A stretch of DNA of 64,000 nucleotides from Pseudoalteromonas luteoviolacea NCIMB 1944 (GCF_001625565.1 NZ_AUXS01000042.1:275395-339394); one strand, 5' to 3'. Shown: positions 52,891 to 61,734, counted from the stretch's first letter. Numbers and translations are program-made. Notes: generated by a model from the sequence alone, not told the origin.

Positions 52891-53510
52891 TGGAATTAAT
52901 AACTAAGACTCTTGCTGGCTTTACCGCTATGTCTAGCTGGGAGTATTTGGCTGTAGCACTCTCGATACTTTATCTATTGTTGGCAATCAGAGAAAATATT
53001 TGGTGTTGGCCAGCCGCTTTTTTAAGCACATTTATATACACCATTATGTATTGGAATGGTGCGCTTTTGATGGAGTCCTTGCTGCACTTTTATTATTTGG
53101 TTATGGCGTTTGTCGGGTGGTGGATGTGGCGTTCAGGACAAAAAAATACTGAATCAAAGATAGTATCCTGGTCATTTACCAAGCATATGAAAATCATTTT
53201 AATAACGGGCTGTGTCGCCGTATTTATGGGCTATATGACAGATAATTACACCCATGCCGATCTGCCTTATCTGGATAGCTTTACAACTTGTTTTGCGGTT
53301 GTGACTACTTATTTAGTGGCAAAAAAGGTACTTGAAAACTGGCTCTACTGGGTAGTGATCGATGCGGCATCTATGTATCTGTACTATTTAAAAGGTTATT
53401 ACCCAACACTTGCGTTATATATCTTTTATACATTCATGGCGTGTTGGGGTTACATGAAGTGGTACGAAGAGCATAGTAACAGAGCAGGCAAAACACTTGC
53501 GCAGCTTTGA
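52890..53510 (+). CDS. PnuC-family vitamin transporter, probably PnuT-type (thiamine)
   Basis: A 206-aa inner-membrane protein with about seven helices and the PnuC signatures WPAAFLSTFIYTIMYWNGALLMESLLHFYYLVMA and YWVVIDAASMYLYYLKGYY. PnuC proteins move unphosphorylated nicotinamide riboside, riboflavin or thiamine by facilitated diffusion, with trapping by a kinase. A YkoF-like gene before it and a kinase overlapping it after point to thiamine (PnuT). Nicotinamide riboside is a less likely alternative. Confidence 0.78.
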   Translation: MELITKTLAGFTAMSSWEYLAVALSILYLLLAIRENIWCWPAAFLSTFIYTIMYWNGALLMESLLHFYYLVMAFVGWWMWRSGQKNTESKIVSWSFTKHMKIILITGCVAVFMGYMTDNYTHADLPYLDSFTTCFAVVTTYLVAKKVLENWLYWVVIDAASMYLYYLKGYYPTLALYIFYTFMACWGYMKWYEEHSNRAGKTLAQL

Positions 53511-54312
53511 TATAAGCTGCGCATTGCAAGTGCTACAAAGGCTATTTCCCGGTAGTTTAATTGAACAGGTTTCTAAGTTAGATAAAGGGCTAAGTAACCA
53601 TAACTTCTATTTTGAGCTGGACGCCCAACCCTGTTTGTTGAAAGCGTTTAACGGTGTAGTGCCTGAAACCGCATTGAATGCGCAAAATACACTGGCGCAG
53701 CAGCAAATTTCTCAAGCTATTTTATGCCTAGATAAAGTAGATAACGTCGCTGTGCTAGAGTTTTTAACCGCCGTTGAAGCCCCTATCTGTCTAGAAGAGC
53801 AAATTCCAAAGTTATTATCTGGTATACATAGTTTGTCTGTTGAAAAGTCGTCACTGCTCAATTTAAAGGTTGCGATCTTGGAGGCTGCTTCCTTTTTACA
53901 GCATACTGGGCTTGGCGAGTACTTAATTGGTGAATTATCGGTGTTGCCACCCGATATTTGTTTTTGCCACAATGATTTGGTGCAAGGTAACGTGTTAAAT
54001 ACACCTAGCGGTGCACGAATTATTGATTTTGAATATGCGCAATACAACGACTGCTTTTTTGATTTAGCAGCGATCTGCTGCTCCTACCAACTAAACAAAA
54101 AACAAAGGCAGGCTTTGTTAGAGCGTTACTTTTTTTATCGACGCAGTCTAAAGCCGGATCACGCAATACGTAAGTTAGATATGTTTCGAGGTATTTATTT
54201 GCTGGTTAGTATTGCTTGGTATAAACAAAAAAATATCAATACTGAAATGGAGATATTAGATAAGCAGTTTAAATCTTGGTGTCGACAGCGCAACTTGGTT
54301 TATGCCTCGTAA
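53497..54312 (+). CDS. APH/choline-kinase-like phosphotransferase, probably thiamine kinase
   Basis: A 271-aa APH-fold enzyme with the nucleotide-loop LDKGLSNHNFYFEL, catalytic CFCHNDLVQGNVL and Mg-binding IIDFEYAQYND. This resembles choline/ethanolamine and thiamine kinases (ThiK/YcfN). Starts with TTG at 53497, eight bases after AGG, inside the transporter gene (14-base overlap); no in-frame ATG exists nearby. With the transporter it would trap imported thiamine as thiamine monophosphate. Confidence 0.72.
   Translation: MRSFDISCALQVLQRLFPGSLIEQVSKLDKGLSNHNFYFELDAQPCLLKAFNGVVPETALNAQNTLAQQQISQAILCLDKVDNVAVLEFLTAVEAPICLEEQIPKLLSGIHSLSVEKSSLLNLKVAILEAASFLQHTGLGEYLIGELSVLPPDICFCHNDLVQGNVLNTPSGARIIDFEYAQYNDCFFDLAAICCSYQLNKKQRQALLERYFFYRRSLKPDHAIRKLDMFRGIYLLVSIAWYKQKNINTEMEILDKQFKSWCRQRNLVYAS
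53499..53522 (+). other. perfect 9-bp hairpin at the transporter stop/kinase start
   Basis: GCGCAGCTT and AAGCTGCGC pair perfectly around a TGATAT loop. The first base is the G of the kinase TTG start, and the transporter stop TGA is in the loop. Such a stem right at the start would block initiation unless ribosomes terminating upstream melt it, i.e. coupling. Confidence 0.65.
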
Positions 54313-54331
54313 ATGTGAGGTTTTACGAGGC
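54304..54331. terminator. terminator-like hairpin after kinase gene
   Basis: A perfect 10-bp stem GCCTCGTAAA/TTTACGAGGC overlaps the kinase stop codon and sits between convergent genes; only a short T tract follows. Confidence 0.55.
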
Positions 54332-54340
54332 GTGATACTT

Positions 54341-54523
54341 TTAAATTCCGCCTAGTCTTTTGGCTAACTCTTTATATTTTTCAACATCATCCTTGTCGAA
54401 TATAGGCTCTCCATTTTCATCATGTTCCTTCGCAACTAACAAGTTTTCTCTCGCTAGCCGCCTTACACGCTCCACTTTTACACTTAAAAATTCAGCAACT
54501 TGCTCAGTGGTCATAGGGGTCAT
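54341..54523 (-). CDS. small excisionase/MerR-type helix-turn-helix protein
   Basis: A 60-aa protein with a helix-turn-helix typical of the HTH_17/excisionase family: TTEQVAEFLSVKVERVRRLARENLLVAKEHDENGEPIFDKDDVEKY. The ATG at 54523 is preferred because GAGG lies nine bases upstream; the longer frame adds a hydrophobic leader. Function unknown; such proteins act as transcription factors or recombination directionality factors. It lies 210 bases from tRNA-Arg(CCG) but no integrase is present. Confidence 0.7.
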   Translation of the reverse strand: MTPMTTEQVAEFLSVKVERVRRLARENLLVAKEHDENGEPIFDKDDVEKYKELAKRLGGI

Positions 54524-54733
54524 AATACAAATCCTCAAGATGATGTTGGTAGCTTGGCTACTAAAATCCAAACACATTTATTATTTTTGAACTTTAATCA
54601 TAGCTAAATATATGACTTTTAGTCTAGTTAGTGATGTTTTTTCGCATCTTAGTTTAATAAATAGTCATACAAACGTCACTAGGCTGGCATTTCATTTAAG
54701 ATGTGATTATTATGGGGCTGCTTAAATTGCTGT

Positions 54734-54808
54734 GCTCTCGTGGTGAAATGGATATCACGTGGCTCTCCGGAAGCTAAGTTACAGGTTCGATCCCTGTCGA
54801 GAGCGCCA
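54734..54808 (+). tRNA. tRNA-Arg(CCG)
   Basis: A 75-base cloverleaf: acceptor GCTCTCG/CGAGAGC, D arm GTGA...TCAC, anticodon loop CTCCGGA (anticodon CCG), T arm ACAGG/CCTGT with TTCGATC loop, discriminator G and encoded CCA. Stems pair with one wobble in the anticodon stem. Confidence 0.96.
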
Positions 54809-54840
54809 GTTAAGCCCTACGAACATGCTTTCCTGTTAAG

Positions 54841-56535
54841 TTAAAATCTGTTTTTCACAGTAAAATGCCATTGTAGTGTGTCCACACCGCTAGGTTTATC
54901 AATTGGTGCAGCCAAGTCTAAATGCAGTACCAAGCCTGAGTTGGCTCTACTTGGTGCCATGCGAATACCAAACCCGACATTTTTATAAAACTTATGGTTT
55001 ACGTTGAAAAGGGTTTTACCATCTACGCGGCCTATATCAAAATACGCGGCTCCACCTACTTTAAATAAATGTAGTAAGTCATATTCCCAGTAGTATCGCT
55101 TTTCTAAGTTTAACACGATACGTCTATCGCCTTGTAAGTACCTCGCAGGAAAGCCTCTTAGCCCGGTTTCTCCACCCAATGTCAGTTGCCTGTCTTCGGT
55201 CAAGTGCTTGCCATGGGCTATATTGAGCTGAGAATACCAAGATTGATAATCTCCAGTCGCTAAGTGATACTCCAGGTTTAATTGTGTAATGAGGTTTTCA
55301 CTTTCACCTTTTTCTAAGTTCCAATACCCATTGAATGCAAAGTTGACCCGAAACAAACTTCTTTCAGAAGTATAATGAGCCTTGCTGATGGTCGTATTAA
55401 ATATCCATCTTGAATCATCATTGCTAATAGAATCGTTAGAGTAACCCAGTTGCGAGTTGATATTCCAACCTAAGTTCAGGTCTTCTGTTCTGTAGATGGA
55501 GTCAAAATTTTTGACTTTGATAAAATTCGTTTCTAACCATTGCACTTGCACGTATGGGTAGCTGAGTTTTCGTTGTTGCGCAATGGGCAAAGTTGTTTCT
55601 TTTACTTCACGAAATGATTCCGTCTGATCTCTATATCCGGCGATGACTCTGCGAGTCCAGTTTGCTTGTTGAGCTGTTGCTATGCCGTAATAAAGCTGGG
55701 TAACTTCAGTATCTTGTTCAAACTCCGAGACGGTTTCCCCATTTTCATACAGGGGCTCAATGCGTTTATTGGCAAAGTTTAGGAAGCCGTAGCTAACGGG
55801 AGTACGCGTCGAGAAAAAAGGATAATCTACGCCGATGTAGTGGCGTTCTCCGTCGTCATTATCTGAATATTCAATTCGGCCTTGATATCGAGAAGATAAG
55901 ATATTAGGGTCGTCGTATACAAATAAATAGCCGCTTCTGTCTGCATCTTCAATATGTGTGAGGGAGAGGCGCTTGCCATATCCAAATAGGTTACTTTCGC
56001 GAAACCCTATGCGGCTTGAGTTCTCCCCCCCGCTACGGCTAAAGCTGAGGTCGGGCAAGAGAGTCCAAAGATCACGGGTGACGACGGTGACCGTAATATC
56101 ACCGTGGCAATTTTCTTCGGCGAATATTCGAGCATCGTACAAATAGGATTGCTGTCGTAATAAACGCTCTGATTCAATTAATAATTGCGGATCGTAGGCT
56201 GAGTTTTCGGTAAATAATAAGACACTTTTAATAACTTCTGGTTTCGTTGTTATGTGTGCCTCATTAGCGAATCTAAACAGCGCATTATCTTCTTCAGGCA
56301 AAGATGTATCAAATACATTGAGCTGGTGTAATTCAATAGAGCTTATCTTCCCACCGTTTTTTTTGGGCAAGGTATGTTCTGTACTTAATTCTTGGCTGTA
56401 ATTGTTATGAGTATCGTAAGAAGCATTCGAGCAACTAACAGGAGTTGCCGTTTGCTCATTTGCATGAGTAGGTGTTGCAACACCAATAATTGATGTGGCC
56501 AAAAAAACAAAGAAGCAAAACCTAGATATCACCAT
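54841..56535 (-). CDS. Omp85/TamA-like outer-membrane beta-barrel protein
   Basis: A 564-aa protein with a signal peptide (about 1-25, THANEQ). A POTRA-like region lies near 85-165 (ITTKPEVIKSVLLFTENSAYDPQLLIESERLLRQQSYLYDARI), followed by a 16-strand-type barrel to the terminal aromatic residue Phe (VKNRF). The Omp85 lid-loop signature (V/I/L)RGF appears as GLRGFPARY near residue 457. One or two POTRA domains fit the short N-terminus, fewer than BamA or TamA. Role (protein secretion or insertion) unknown. Confidence 0.8.
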   Translation of the reverse strand: MVISRFCFFVFLATSIIGVATPTHANEQTATPVSCSNASYDTHNNYSQELSTEHTLPKKNGGKISSIELHQLNVFDTSLPEEDNALFRFANEAHITTKPEVIKSVLLFTENSAYDPQLLIESERLLRQQSYLYDARIFAEENCHGDITVTVVTRDLWTLLPDLSFSRSGGENSSRIGFRESNLFGYGKRLSLTHIEDADRSGYLFVYDDPNILSSRYQGRIEYSDNDDGERHYIGVDYPFFSTRTPVSYGFLNFANKRIEPLYENGETVSEFEQDTEVTQLYYGIATAQQANWTRRVIAGYRDQTESFREVKETTLPIAQQRKLSYPYVQVQWLETNFIKVKNFDSIYRTEDLNLGWNINSQLGYSNDSISNDDSRWIFNTTISKAHYTSERSLFRVNFAFNGYWNLEKGESENLITQLNLEYHLATGDYQSWYSQLNIAHGKHLTEDRQLTLGGETGLRGFPARYLQGDRRIVLNLEKRYYWEYDLLHLFKVGGAAYFDIGRVDGKTLFNVNHKFYKNVGFGIRMAPSRANSGLVLHLDLAAPIDKPSGVDTLQWHFTVKNRF

Positions 56536-56605
56536 GTGTATGCCTAACGCTACTATTATTATTAGTATGGCTTATGTTAGGCATACATGCTTCGGCAAGT
56601 CTATA

Positions 56606-56905
56606 TTATTGTTGTAAATTTAATCTAAGGTAAGTATGCAGGCTTGGGATCAGCTGTGTAGCTTCAACCCCTTCAGGTGAGATCCAAATGCTCTCGCTAT
56701 AGTATTCGAAATTAAGACAAAATGATTGATGTTGGTAATTAAAGCGCCACTGGTGGCGATCTGCACCTTCGTTAAATTCGAGTGTGGTAAGGGCATCCAT
56801 CGTGAGAAATATACTTCCCCACAATTGAAATTCATCGCTATCTGGAAATACGCTGGGTATGACTTGTAAGGTACTTTTGTCGCTCAGTAATTTTATATTG
56901 GTCAT
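56606..56905 (-). CDS. small protein of unknown function, possibly DUF3630
   Basis: A 99-aa soluble protein with beta-strand-rich pattern (LQVIPSVFPDSDEFQLWGSIFL, HQWRFNYQHQSFCLNFEYYSESIWISPEG). The layout is compatible with the DUF3630 family, but I am recalling this and cannot confirm it. Starts 12 bases after recQ ends, so the two share a transcript. No catalytic motif seen. Confidence 0.6.
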   Translation of the reverse strand: MTNIKLLSDKSTLQVIPSVFPDSDEFQLWGSIFLTMDALTTLEFNEGADRHQWRFNYQHQSFCLNFEYYSESIWISPEGVEATQLIPSLHTYLRLNLQQ

Positions 56906-56917
56906 AGATTCCTCGAC

Positions 56918-58741
56918 TTACTCTGCGGCTAAATAATTACGGATCAGCTGCATAAAGGGAGCACCATACTTAGTTAATTTTGTAAAACCGACACCTGATA
57001 CTTTAAGAAAAGCACTGTCTTCGGTTGGCATTTGCTGTGCCATTTCTGCCAGCGTTTTGTCATTGAATACCACATAAGGTGGCACATCATCTTGATCTGC
57101 GAGCTCCTTACGTAAACTGCGCAGCTTAGCAAATAGCTTCCTATCATAATTAAATTGTGCAAGTTTATCTTGGTATACGTGGCTTGCTTGTAATCTAGGT
57201 TCAGCTAAATTTAACGTATATTCACCTTTAAGTACTGCACGGGCTGCCTCAGTCAGTTTTAAAGTAGCCCCTTGAGTAATATCTTGAGCCAACAAGCCGT
57301 GATGAATAAGCTGTCTAAGCACACTCAACCAGTATTCATTGCTTTGATCTTTACCTATACCGTAGGTACTTAAATTATGATGTTGGTTATCGCGTATGCG
57401 TGCAGTGTTTGCACCACGCAGTAGATCGACAATATACCCCAGCCCAAAACGTTGCTCGGCACGATATACACAAGACAGCGCTTTTTGTGCAACGATAGTC
57501 GCATCGAAGTGTTTAGGAGGGTTCAAACAAATATCGCAGTTGCCACAAGGTTCTCGCTGATACTCGCTAAAATAATTGAGTAAAATTTGTCTGCGGCAGG
57601 TCTGTGCTTCCGCAAAGTTCGCCATTGCATTAAACCTTTGTTGCTCCACCTTACGTCTTTGCTCATCAGGGATATCTTCGAAAAAGCGTCTCACTCTACC
57701 TATATCCGCTGGGTCAAAGTACATAATAGCTTCCGCTGCCAGTCCATCACGTCCGGCACGACCTGTTTCCTGGTAATAGGACTCTATACTTTTGGGAATG
57801 TCATAATGTAATACAAACCTGACGTTGGGCTTATTGATCCCCATACCAAATGCAACTGTTGCGACAACAATTTGAACGTCATCACGCGCGAACGCATTTT
57901 GCACAAACTGGCGCTGTTCATTGTCCATACCTGCGTGGTAAGCAGCTGCATTAAACCCACCTTCAGAGAGCTTTTCGGCTATCTCATCAACACGCCGGCG
58001 GCTTGAGCAGTAAATAATACCGCTTTGGCCTTTTTGTGTTTTTAAATATCGCATGAGCTGCGAAAGCGGTTTGAATTTCTCTTCAATGGTATAGCGAATA
58101 TTTGGGCGATCGAAGCTGCCAGTGTGAACGAATGGATCATTCAAGTTGAGTTGCGAAATAATGTCATTGCGCGTGGCCATATCAGCGGTTGCTGTAAGCG
58201 CAATGGTAGGAACATGAGGAAATAATTGTTTTAGTTCGCTCAGCCTACAATAGTGCGGCCTAAAGTCATGACCCCAATGTGAGACACAGTGGGCTTCATC
58301 AATTGCAAATAATGATAAAGGCAAACTTTGAAGGCGATCGATAAATTCTCTTTGTAACACCTTTTCAGGAGCAACATAGAGCATTTTAATTTCGCCGTTG
58401 TGTAAACGCTGATAGATTTGTTGCTGTTGTTGCCACTCTACACTGTTATTAACAAACTCAGCTGCAATTCCTTGAGCTTGTAATTGCGCGACTTGATCCT
58501 GCATTAAAGAAATAAGTGGCGAAACTACGATTGTGACACCTTGTAACATCAGTGCCGGAACCTGGTAGCATAAAGACTTCCCGCCTCCTGTGGGCAGTAA
58601 CACTAAGCTATCACGGCCAGCAAGGCATGCTTCTATCGCGTCCTGTTGTCCCGCGCGAAAAGTGGTGTAACCAAAAAATTCTTTTAGTACAGATTGGGGA
58701 GTCAATGATTGTTGAGTTGCAAGAGTGTCCATTGCGCGCAT
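56918..58741 (-). CDS. recQ: ATP-dependent DNA helicase RecQ
   Basis: 3'-5' helicase of the RecF pathway and replication-fork repair. Walker A LPTGGGKSLCYQVP, DEAHCVSHWGHDFRP, QETGRAGRDG motif VI, zinc cysteines (CRRQILLNYF...CGNCDIC), winged helix, and an HRDC domain at the C-terminus (about 525-600). 607 aa is normal. The first ATG (58741) and a second at 58732 are both possible; neither has a clear ribosome-binding site. Confidence 0.96.
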   Translation of the reverse strand: MRAMDTLATQQSLTPQSVLKEFFGYTTFRAGQQDAIEACLAGRDSLVLLPTGGGKSLCYQVPALMLQGVTIVVSPLISLMQDQVAQLQAQGIAAEFVNNSVEWQQQQQIYQRLHNGEIKMLYVAPEKVLQREFIDRLQSLPLSLFAIDEAHCVSHWGHDFRPHYCRLSELKQLFPHVPTIALTATADMATRNDIISQLNLNDPFVHTGSFDRPNIRYTIEEKFKPLSQLMRYLKTQKGQSGIIYCSSRRRVDEIAEKLSEGGFNAAAYHAGMDNEQRQFVQNAFARDDVQIVVATVAFGMGINKPNVRFVLHYDIPKSIESYYQETGRAGRDGLAAEAIMYFDPADIGRVRRFFEDIPDEQRRKVEQQRFNAMANFAEAQTCRRQILLNYFSEYQREPCGNCDICLNPPKHFDATIVAQKALSCVYRAEQRFGLGYIVDLLRGANTARIRDNQHHNLSTYGIGKDQSNEYWLSVLRQLIHHGLLAQDITQGATLKLTEAARAVLKGEYTLNLAEPRLQASHVYQDKLAQFNYDRKLFAKLRSLRKELADQDDVPPYVVFNDKTLAEMAQQMPTEDSAFLKVSGVGFTKLTKYGAPFMQLIRNYLAAE

Positions 58742-58998
58742 TTTAGAGGGTTTTGATGTAATTGTCTTCCTTTAATGATTATTCTTAATGCGAGTTGAGG
58801 GAGTTTTAGTCAATGTTGGCTATTAGCCATTAATGACAATGATATTGTACAGGGGGAATATCGGTGGCAGCAGTTCGATACACTATTGTAAACATCGCAA
58901 TGCTGACGCGTTATTGCAATGGCACAGTAAAATGGAGATGCAGTATTATATCTGTATAATGCTCGCCTTCTTCGCATCTGGGTGAATAGGGGAGTGAA

Positions 58999-59901
58999 AT
59001 GGCAGGGGATACTAACGCGAGGCAAGGCTATATATATGCCATCCTTGCTTTCATTATGTGGGGCTTGGCACCAATTTATTTCAAGTCTATAGAACAAGTT
59101 GAAGCGCTCGAAATTTTGGTACATCGAGTCGTTTGGTCTGTTGTGTTTGTTGTTGCTGTGATTGCGTTGCGCAACAATTGGCGTAAAGTATACGCTATCT
59201 TGGTGAACCCTAAACTTTTATTGATGTTAGTGGTCACGGCATTGCTACTAGGTTTCAATTGGGGTCTATTTATCTGGGCCGTAAACAATGGATATATGCT
59301 TGATGCGAGCCTAGGTTATTACATTAACCCGTTACTTAACGTTCTTTTGGGTATGTTATTTTTATCTGAAACGCTTCGAACAGGCCAAAAAATAGCAGTG
59401 TTACTGGCTTCTACTGGGGTCGTGATCCAATTAATTAGTTTTGGGTCTTTTCCATATATTGCGCTATCGCTCGCTTGTTCCTTTGCAATTTATGGACTGC
59501 TGAGAAAGAAAATGGCTGTTGAGTCTTTACCGGGCCTACTGATCGAATCGGTTATTTTGTTGCCATTGGCAGGTGCCTATTGGCTAATGATGGCGCCGAG
59601 TTCAACCAGTAATATGCTTTTGAATGACATCGACTTAAATATGTTGTTAATTGCAGCTGGTGTCGTGACCACACTACCATTACTGAGTTTTACAGCAGCA
59701 GCGAAAAGGCTTCCTTATTCAACATTGGGCTTTTTCCAGTATATTGGGCCAAGCTTAATGTTCATGTTGGCAGTAACCTTTTACGGAGAGTCATTTGATA
59801 TTGAAAGGGCGGTCACTTTTGTCTTTATATGGGGTGCTTTAATTTTATTTAGTATCGACTCTTGGAAAGCGAGTCAATCAAAATTAGTTAATGCCAATTG
59901 A
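58999..59901 (+). CDS. rarD: EamA-family transporter RarD
   Basis: A 300-aa inner-membrane protein with about ten helices in two EamA repeats. The start GYIYAILAFIMWGLAPIYFK and middle FNWGLFIWAVNNGYMLDASLGYYINPLLNVLLG match RarD, linked to chloramphenicol sensitivity, substrate unknown. Starts 257 bases from recQ on the other strand. Its 3' end overlaps a shared hairpin with the convergent DGC gene. Confidence 0.9.
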   Translation: MAGDTNARQGYIYAILAFIMWGLAPIYFKSIEQVEALEILVHRVVWSVVFVVAVIALRNNWRKVYAILVNPKLLLMLVVTALLLGFNWGLFIWAVNNGYMLDASLGYYINPLLNVLLGMLFLSETLRTGQKIAVLLASTGVVIQLISFGSFPYIALSLACSFAIYGLLRKKMAVESLPGLLIESVILLPLAGAYWLMMAPSSTSNMLLNDIDLNMLLIAAGVVTTLPLLSFTAAAKRLPYSTLGFFQYIGPSLMFMLAVTFYGESFDIERAVTFVFIWGALILFSIDSWKASQSKLVNAN

Positions 59902-59925
59902 TCTCGTTCAAGTGCAGATAACATA

Positions 59926-59954
59926 GCCTTCTGCCTTATATAAGGTCAGAAGGC
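59926..59954. other. long hairpin between rarD and the diguanylate cyclase
   Basis: GCCTTCTG...CAGAAGGC encloses an inner CCTTA/TAAGG stem, with one bulged base. There is no T run on either strand, so it is not a standard terminator, but it lies between convergent genes and overlaps the 3' end of the cyclase gene. Confidence 0.45.
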
Positions 59955-61181
59955 GATTTGATTGCGACCAGATTCCTTTGCTTTATAGAGATTTTCGTCA
60001 GCGATTTTAATTAGTGGGTCTATGCTTTCGACCCCCTTGTCTGCAACACCAATAGAAACTGTAAATGGGATGTGGTACGGCGTCAGTGAACTACTGTTTT
60101 TCTCCAAATAGAGTCTAAAGTGCTCTAATTGTTGCGCGTTTTTTTCTCTATCTTGAGATCGAAATAGGACTGCAAATTCTTCCCCACCTAACCTTGCATA
60201 CAGATCATGTTCAAAAAACTTTTCGAAACACTCTCCAATTGACTGGAGCACTTTATCACCAGCATCGTGGCCATGTTGGTCGTTGATTTTTTTAAAAAAG
60301 TCGATATCGATCATGGCGAGCATACAGCCATGATTTTGCCTGCTATTCATCGTGAGCTGTTTGCTCGCATGCTCAAAGAAATATCGTCGATTAGGTAGTT
60401 GTGTTAAATAGTCGGTATTCGCTTGACGTCTAATCGTGGCGATATTTTCCAACATATCTACGTTTTGGCTTAGACGACAATAAAACTCTTCTGGGTTAAA
60501 CGGTTTACGCAAGTAATCGTTGGCACCACTTTTCAAAAACCTAGCGGATAAATAGGCATTGTCTGTACCAGAGATACCAATAATGGCCTTATCATCGTTA
60601 CTATACAATCGCCTAATCTCTGCACAGAGCTCCTCTCCACGCATGTTAGGCATTTCGTTGTCAGTAATGATGACATCAATGTCTGGGTTTTCGTTTAGCG
60701 TAGCCAAGGCTTTTATACCATCCTCAGCGACGTATACTTGATATTTATGGCGTTGCAACAATGAACTAATATGTCGCCTTGTAGCTGCCGAGTCGTCGAC
60801 AACTAGTACTTTAACCTGCTCATTACGTGGCAGACGCTGTAACTGTCTTTTTAAATATTGATAAGCTTGCTTGTTTTCTTTGGTGATGTAGTCAATAACA
60901 GGGTATTTATCCACAGTATCTCGTGTGCTGGATTCGAGGTTGCCTGTCATAACTATTGTTGGAATATTGGCTTTAACCGTATATGGGATCGCCTCCCCAT
61001 TCGAGGCGTCAGGCAAAACAAAATCTACAACAGCACAAAAATAATTGTGCTCGTTTATCAGTCGCTTTGCGCTCTCTAAAGTGGTTGCAACGTCAACATC
61101 ATAGCCGACGGAGCTGGCAATATGTTTCTGAACTTTTGCGATAGTTGGAGTGTCTTCTATTATCAGCACCTTTCTCAACAC
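59946..61181 (-). CDS. diguanylate cyclase with two receiver domains
   Basis: A 411-aa protein: receiver 1 (about 4-120; LIIEDTP, AVVDFVLPD, MTG, TKEN), receiver 2 (about 124-245; LVVDDSA, IITDNEMPN, GISG, RKPFN) and a GGDEF domain (about 255-410) with an intact catalytic RLGGEEFAVLF. The allosteric I-site that should be RxxD six residues before GGEEF reads FEHD, so product inhibition by c-di-GMP is probably lost. Makes c-di-GMP in the cytoplasm; the input is a phosphorelay. Similar in layout to PleD-type cyclases. Confidence 0.92.
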   Translation of the reverse strand: MLRKVLIIEDTPTIAKVQKHIASSVGYDVDVATTLESAKRLINEHNYFCAVVDFVLPDASNGEAIPYTVKANIPTIVMTGNLESSTRDTVDKYPVIDYITKENKQAYQYLKRQLQRLPRNEQVKVLVVDDSAATRRHISSLLQRHKYQVYVAEDGIKALATLNENPDIDVIITDNEMPNMRGEELCAEIRRLYSNDDKAIIGISGTDNAYLSARFLKSGANDYLRKPFNPEEFYCRLSQNVDMLENIATIRRQANTDYLTQLPNRRYFFEHASKQLTMNSRQNHGCMLAMIDIDFFKKINDQHGHDAGDKVLQSIGECFEKFFEHDLYARLGGEEFAVLFRSQDREKNAQQLEHFRLYLEKNSSSLTPYHIPFTVSIGVADKGVESIDPLIKIADENLYKAKESGRNQIAF

Positions 61182-61359
61182 ATGCTCAACCTTAACAGCT
61201 TTTCTTTACTTCAGTTTTAACTGAAAGCATGAAAAAAGCAATGATGATTATAAGATTCACTAGGGCAATTCTCTGTTTAATATCTCTATTGATAACGTCA
61301 ACCCGCCTACAGGCGTGGGTTTGATCTAAAAGAGGCTGATTGACGTTAAATCTAAAGTA

Positions 61360-61734
61360 TTATTCTAAACTGGCTTCGACTTCAGGTTGTTCGGCTACAC
61401 TATGGCTTTTTGTGAACGGCTTTTGGCTGCTCAAAGTGTGGATTTTATGTTTCCGAGTAGTCAAATCTAAGTACTTTGACCATATTTTCTCCATCTGATT
61501 GGAGGGGCTTTTATGTTGGATGAAGGTGTCTACAAATTGCTGTTGAAGAGAGTTGGTTGGCGGGTACTTTTGTTTGTATAAACTCAACAGAAGCTGTCCA
61601 TGCTGCTGCAATAGCTCCGATTCAAGTAACGTAAAGTGTCCACTTCGAGAGAATCCTCGGGGGAAGTTTGCATCATCATAAAAAGGCTTAGATGCAGCAA
61701 AAGCTTCTTTTAGTTCGGCTATAGTCATATCCAT
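61360..61734 (-). CDS. maoP: MaoP (YifE, DUF413), Ori-macrodomain organiser
   Basis: A 124-aa protein matching E. coli YifE/MaoP, which organises the Ori macrodomain with the DNA site maoS. KPFYDDANFPRGFSRSGHFTLLESELLQQHG, then MEKIWSKYLDLTTRKHKIHTLSSQKP are family hallmarks. It carries a longer C-terminal tail than the E. coli protein. The first ATG (61734) has AGGA seven bases upstream. Diverges from hdfR, as in E. coli. Confidence 0.9.
   Translation of the reverse strand: MDMTIAELKEAFAASKPFYDDANFPRGFSRSGHFTLLESELLQQHGQLLLSLYKQKYPPTNSLQQQFVDTFIQHKSPSNQMEKIWSKYLDLTTRKHKIHTLSSQKPFTKSHSVAEQPEVEASLE

Noticed and set aside
54578..54733. Possible integration scar next to tRNA-Arg
   Set aside because: I saw no repeat of the tRNA 3' end and no integrase in the window.
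61295..61325. Hairpin between the cyclase and maoP
   Set aside because: A GC-rich stem is visible but there is no T run on either strand and the arms contain a bulge; too weak to call a terminator.
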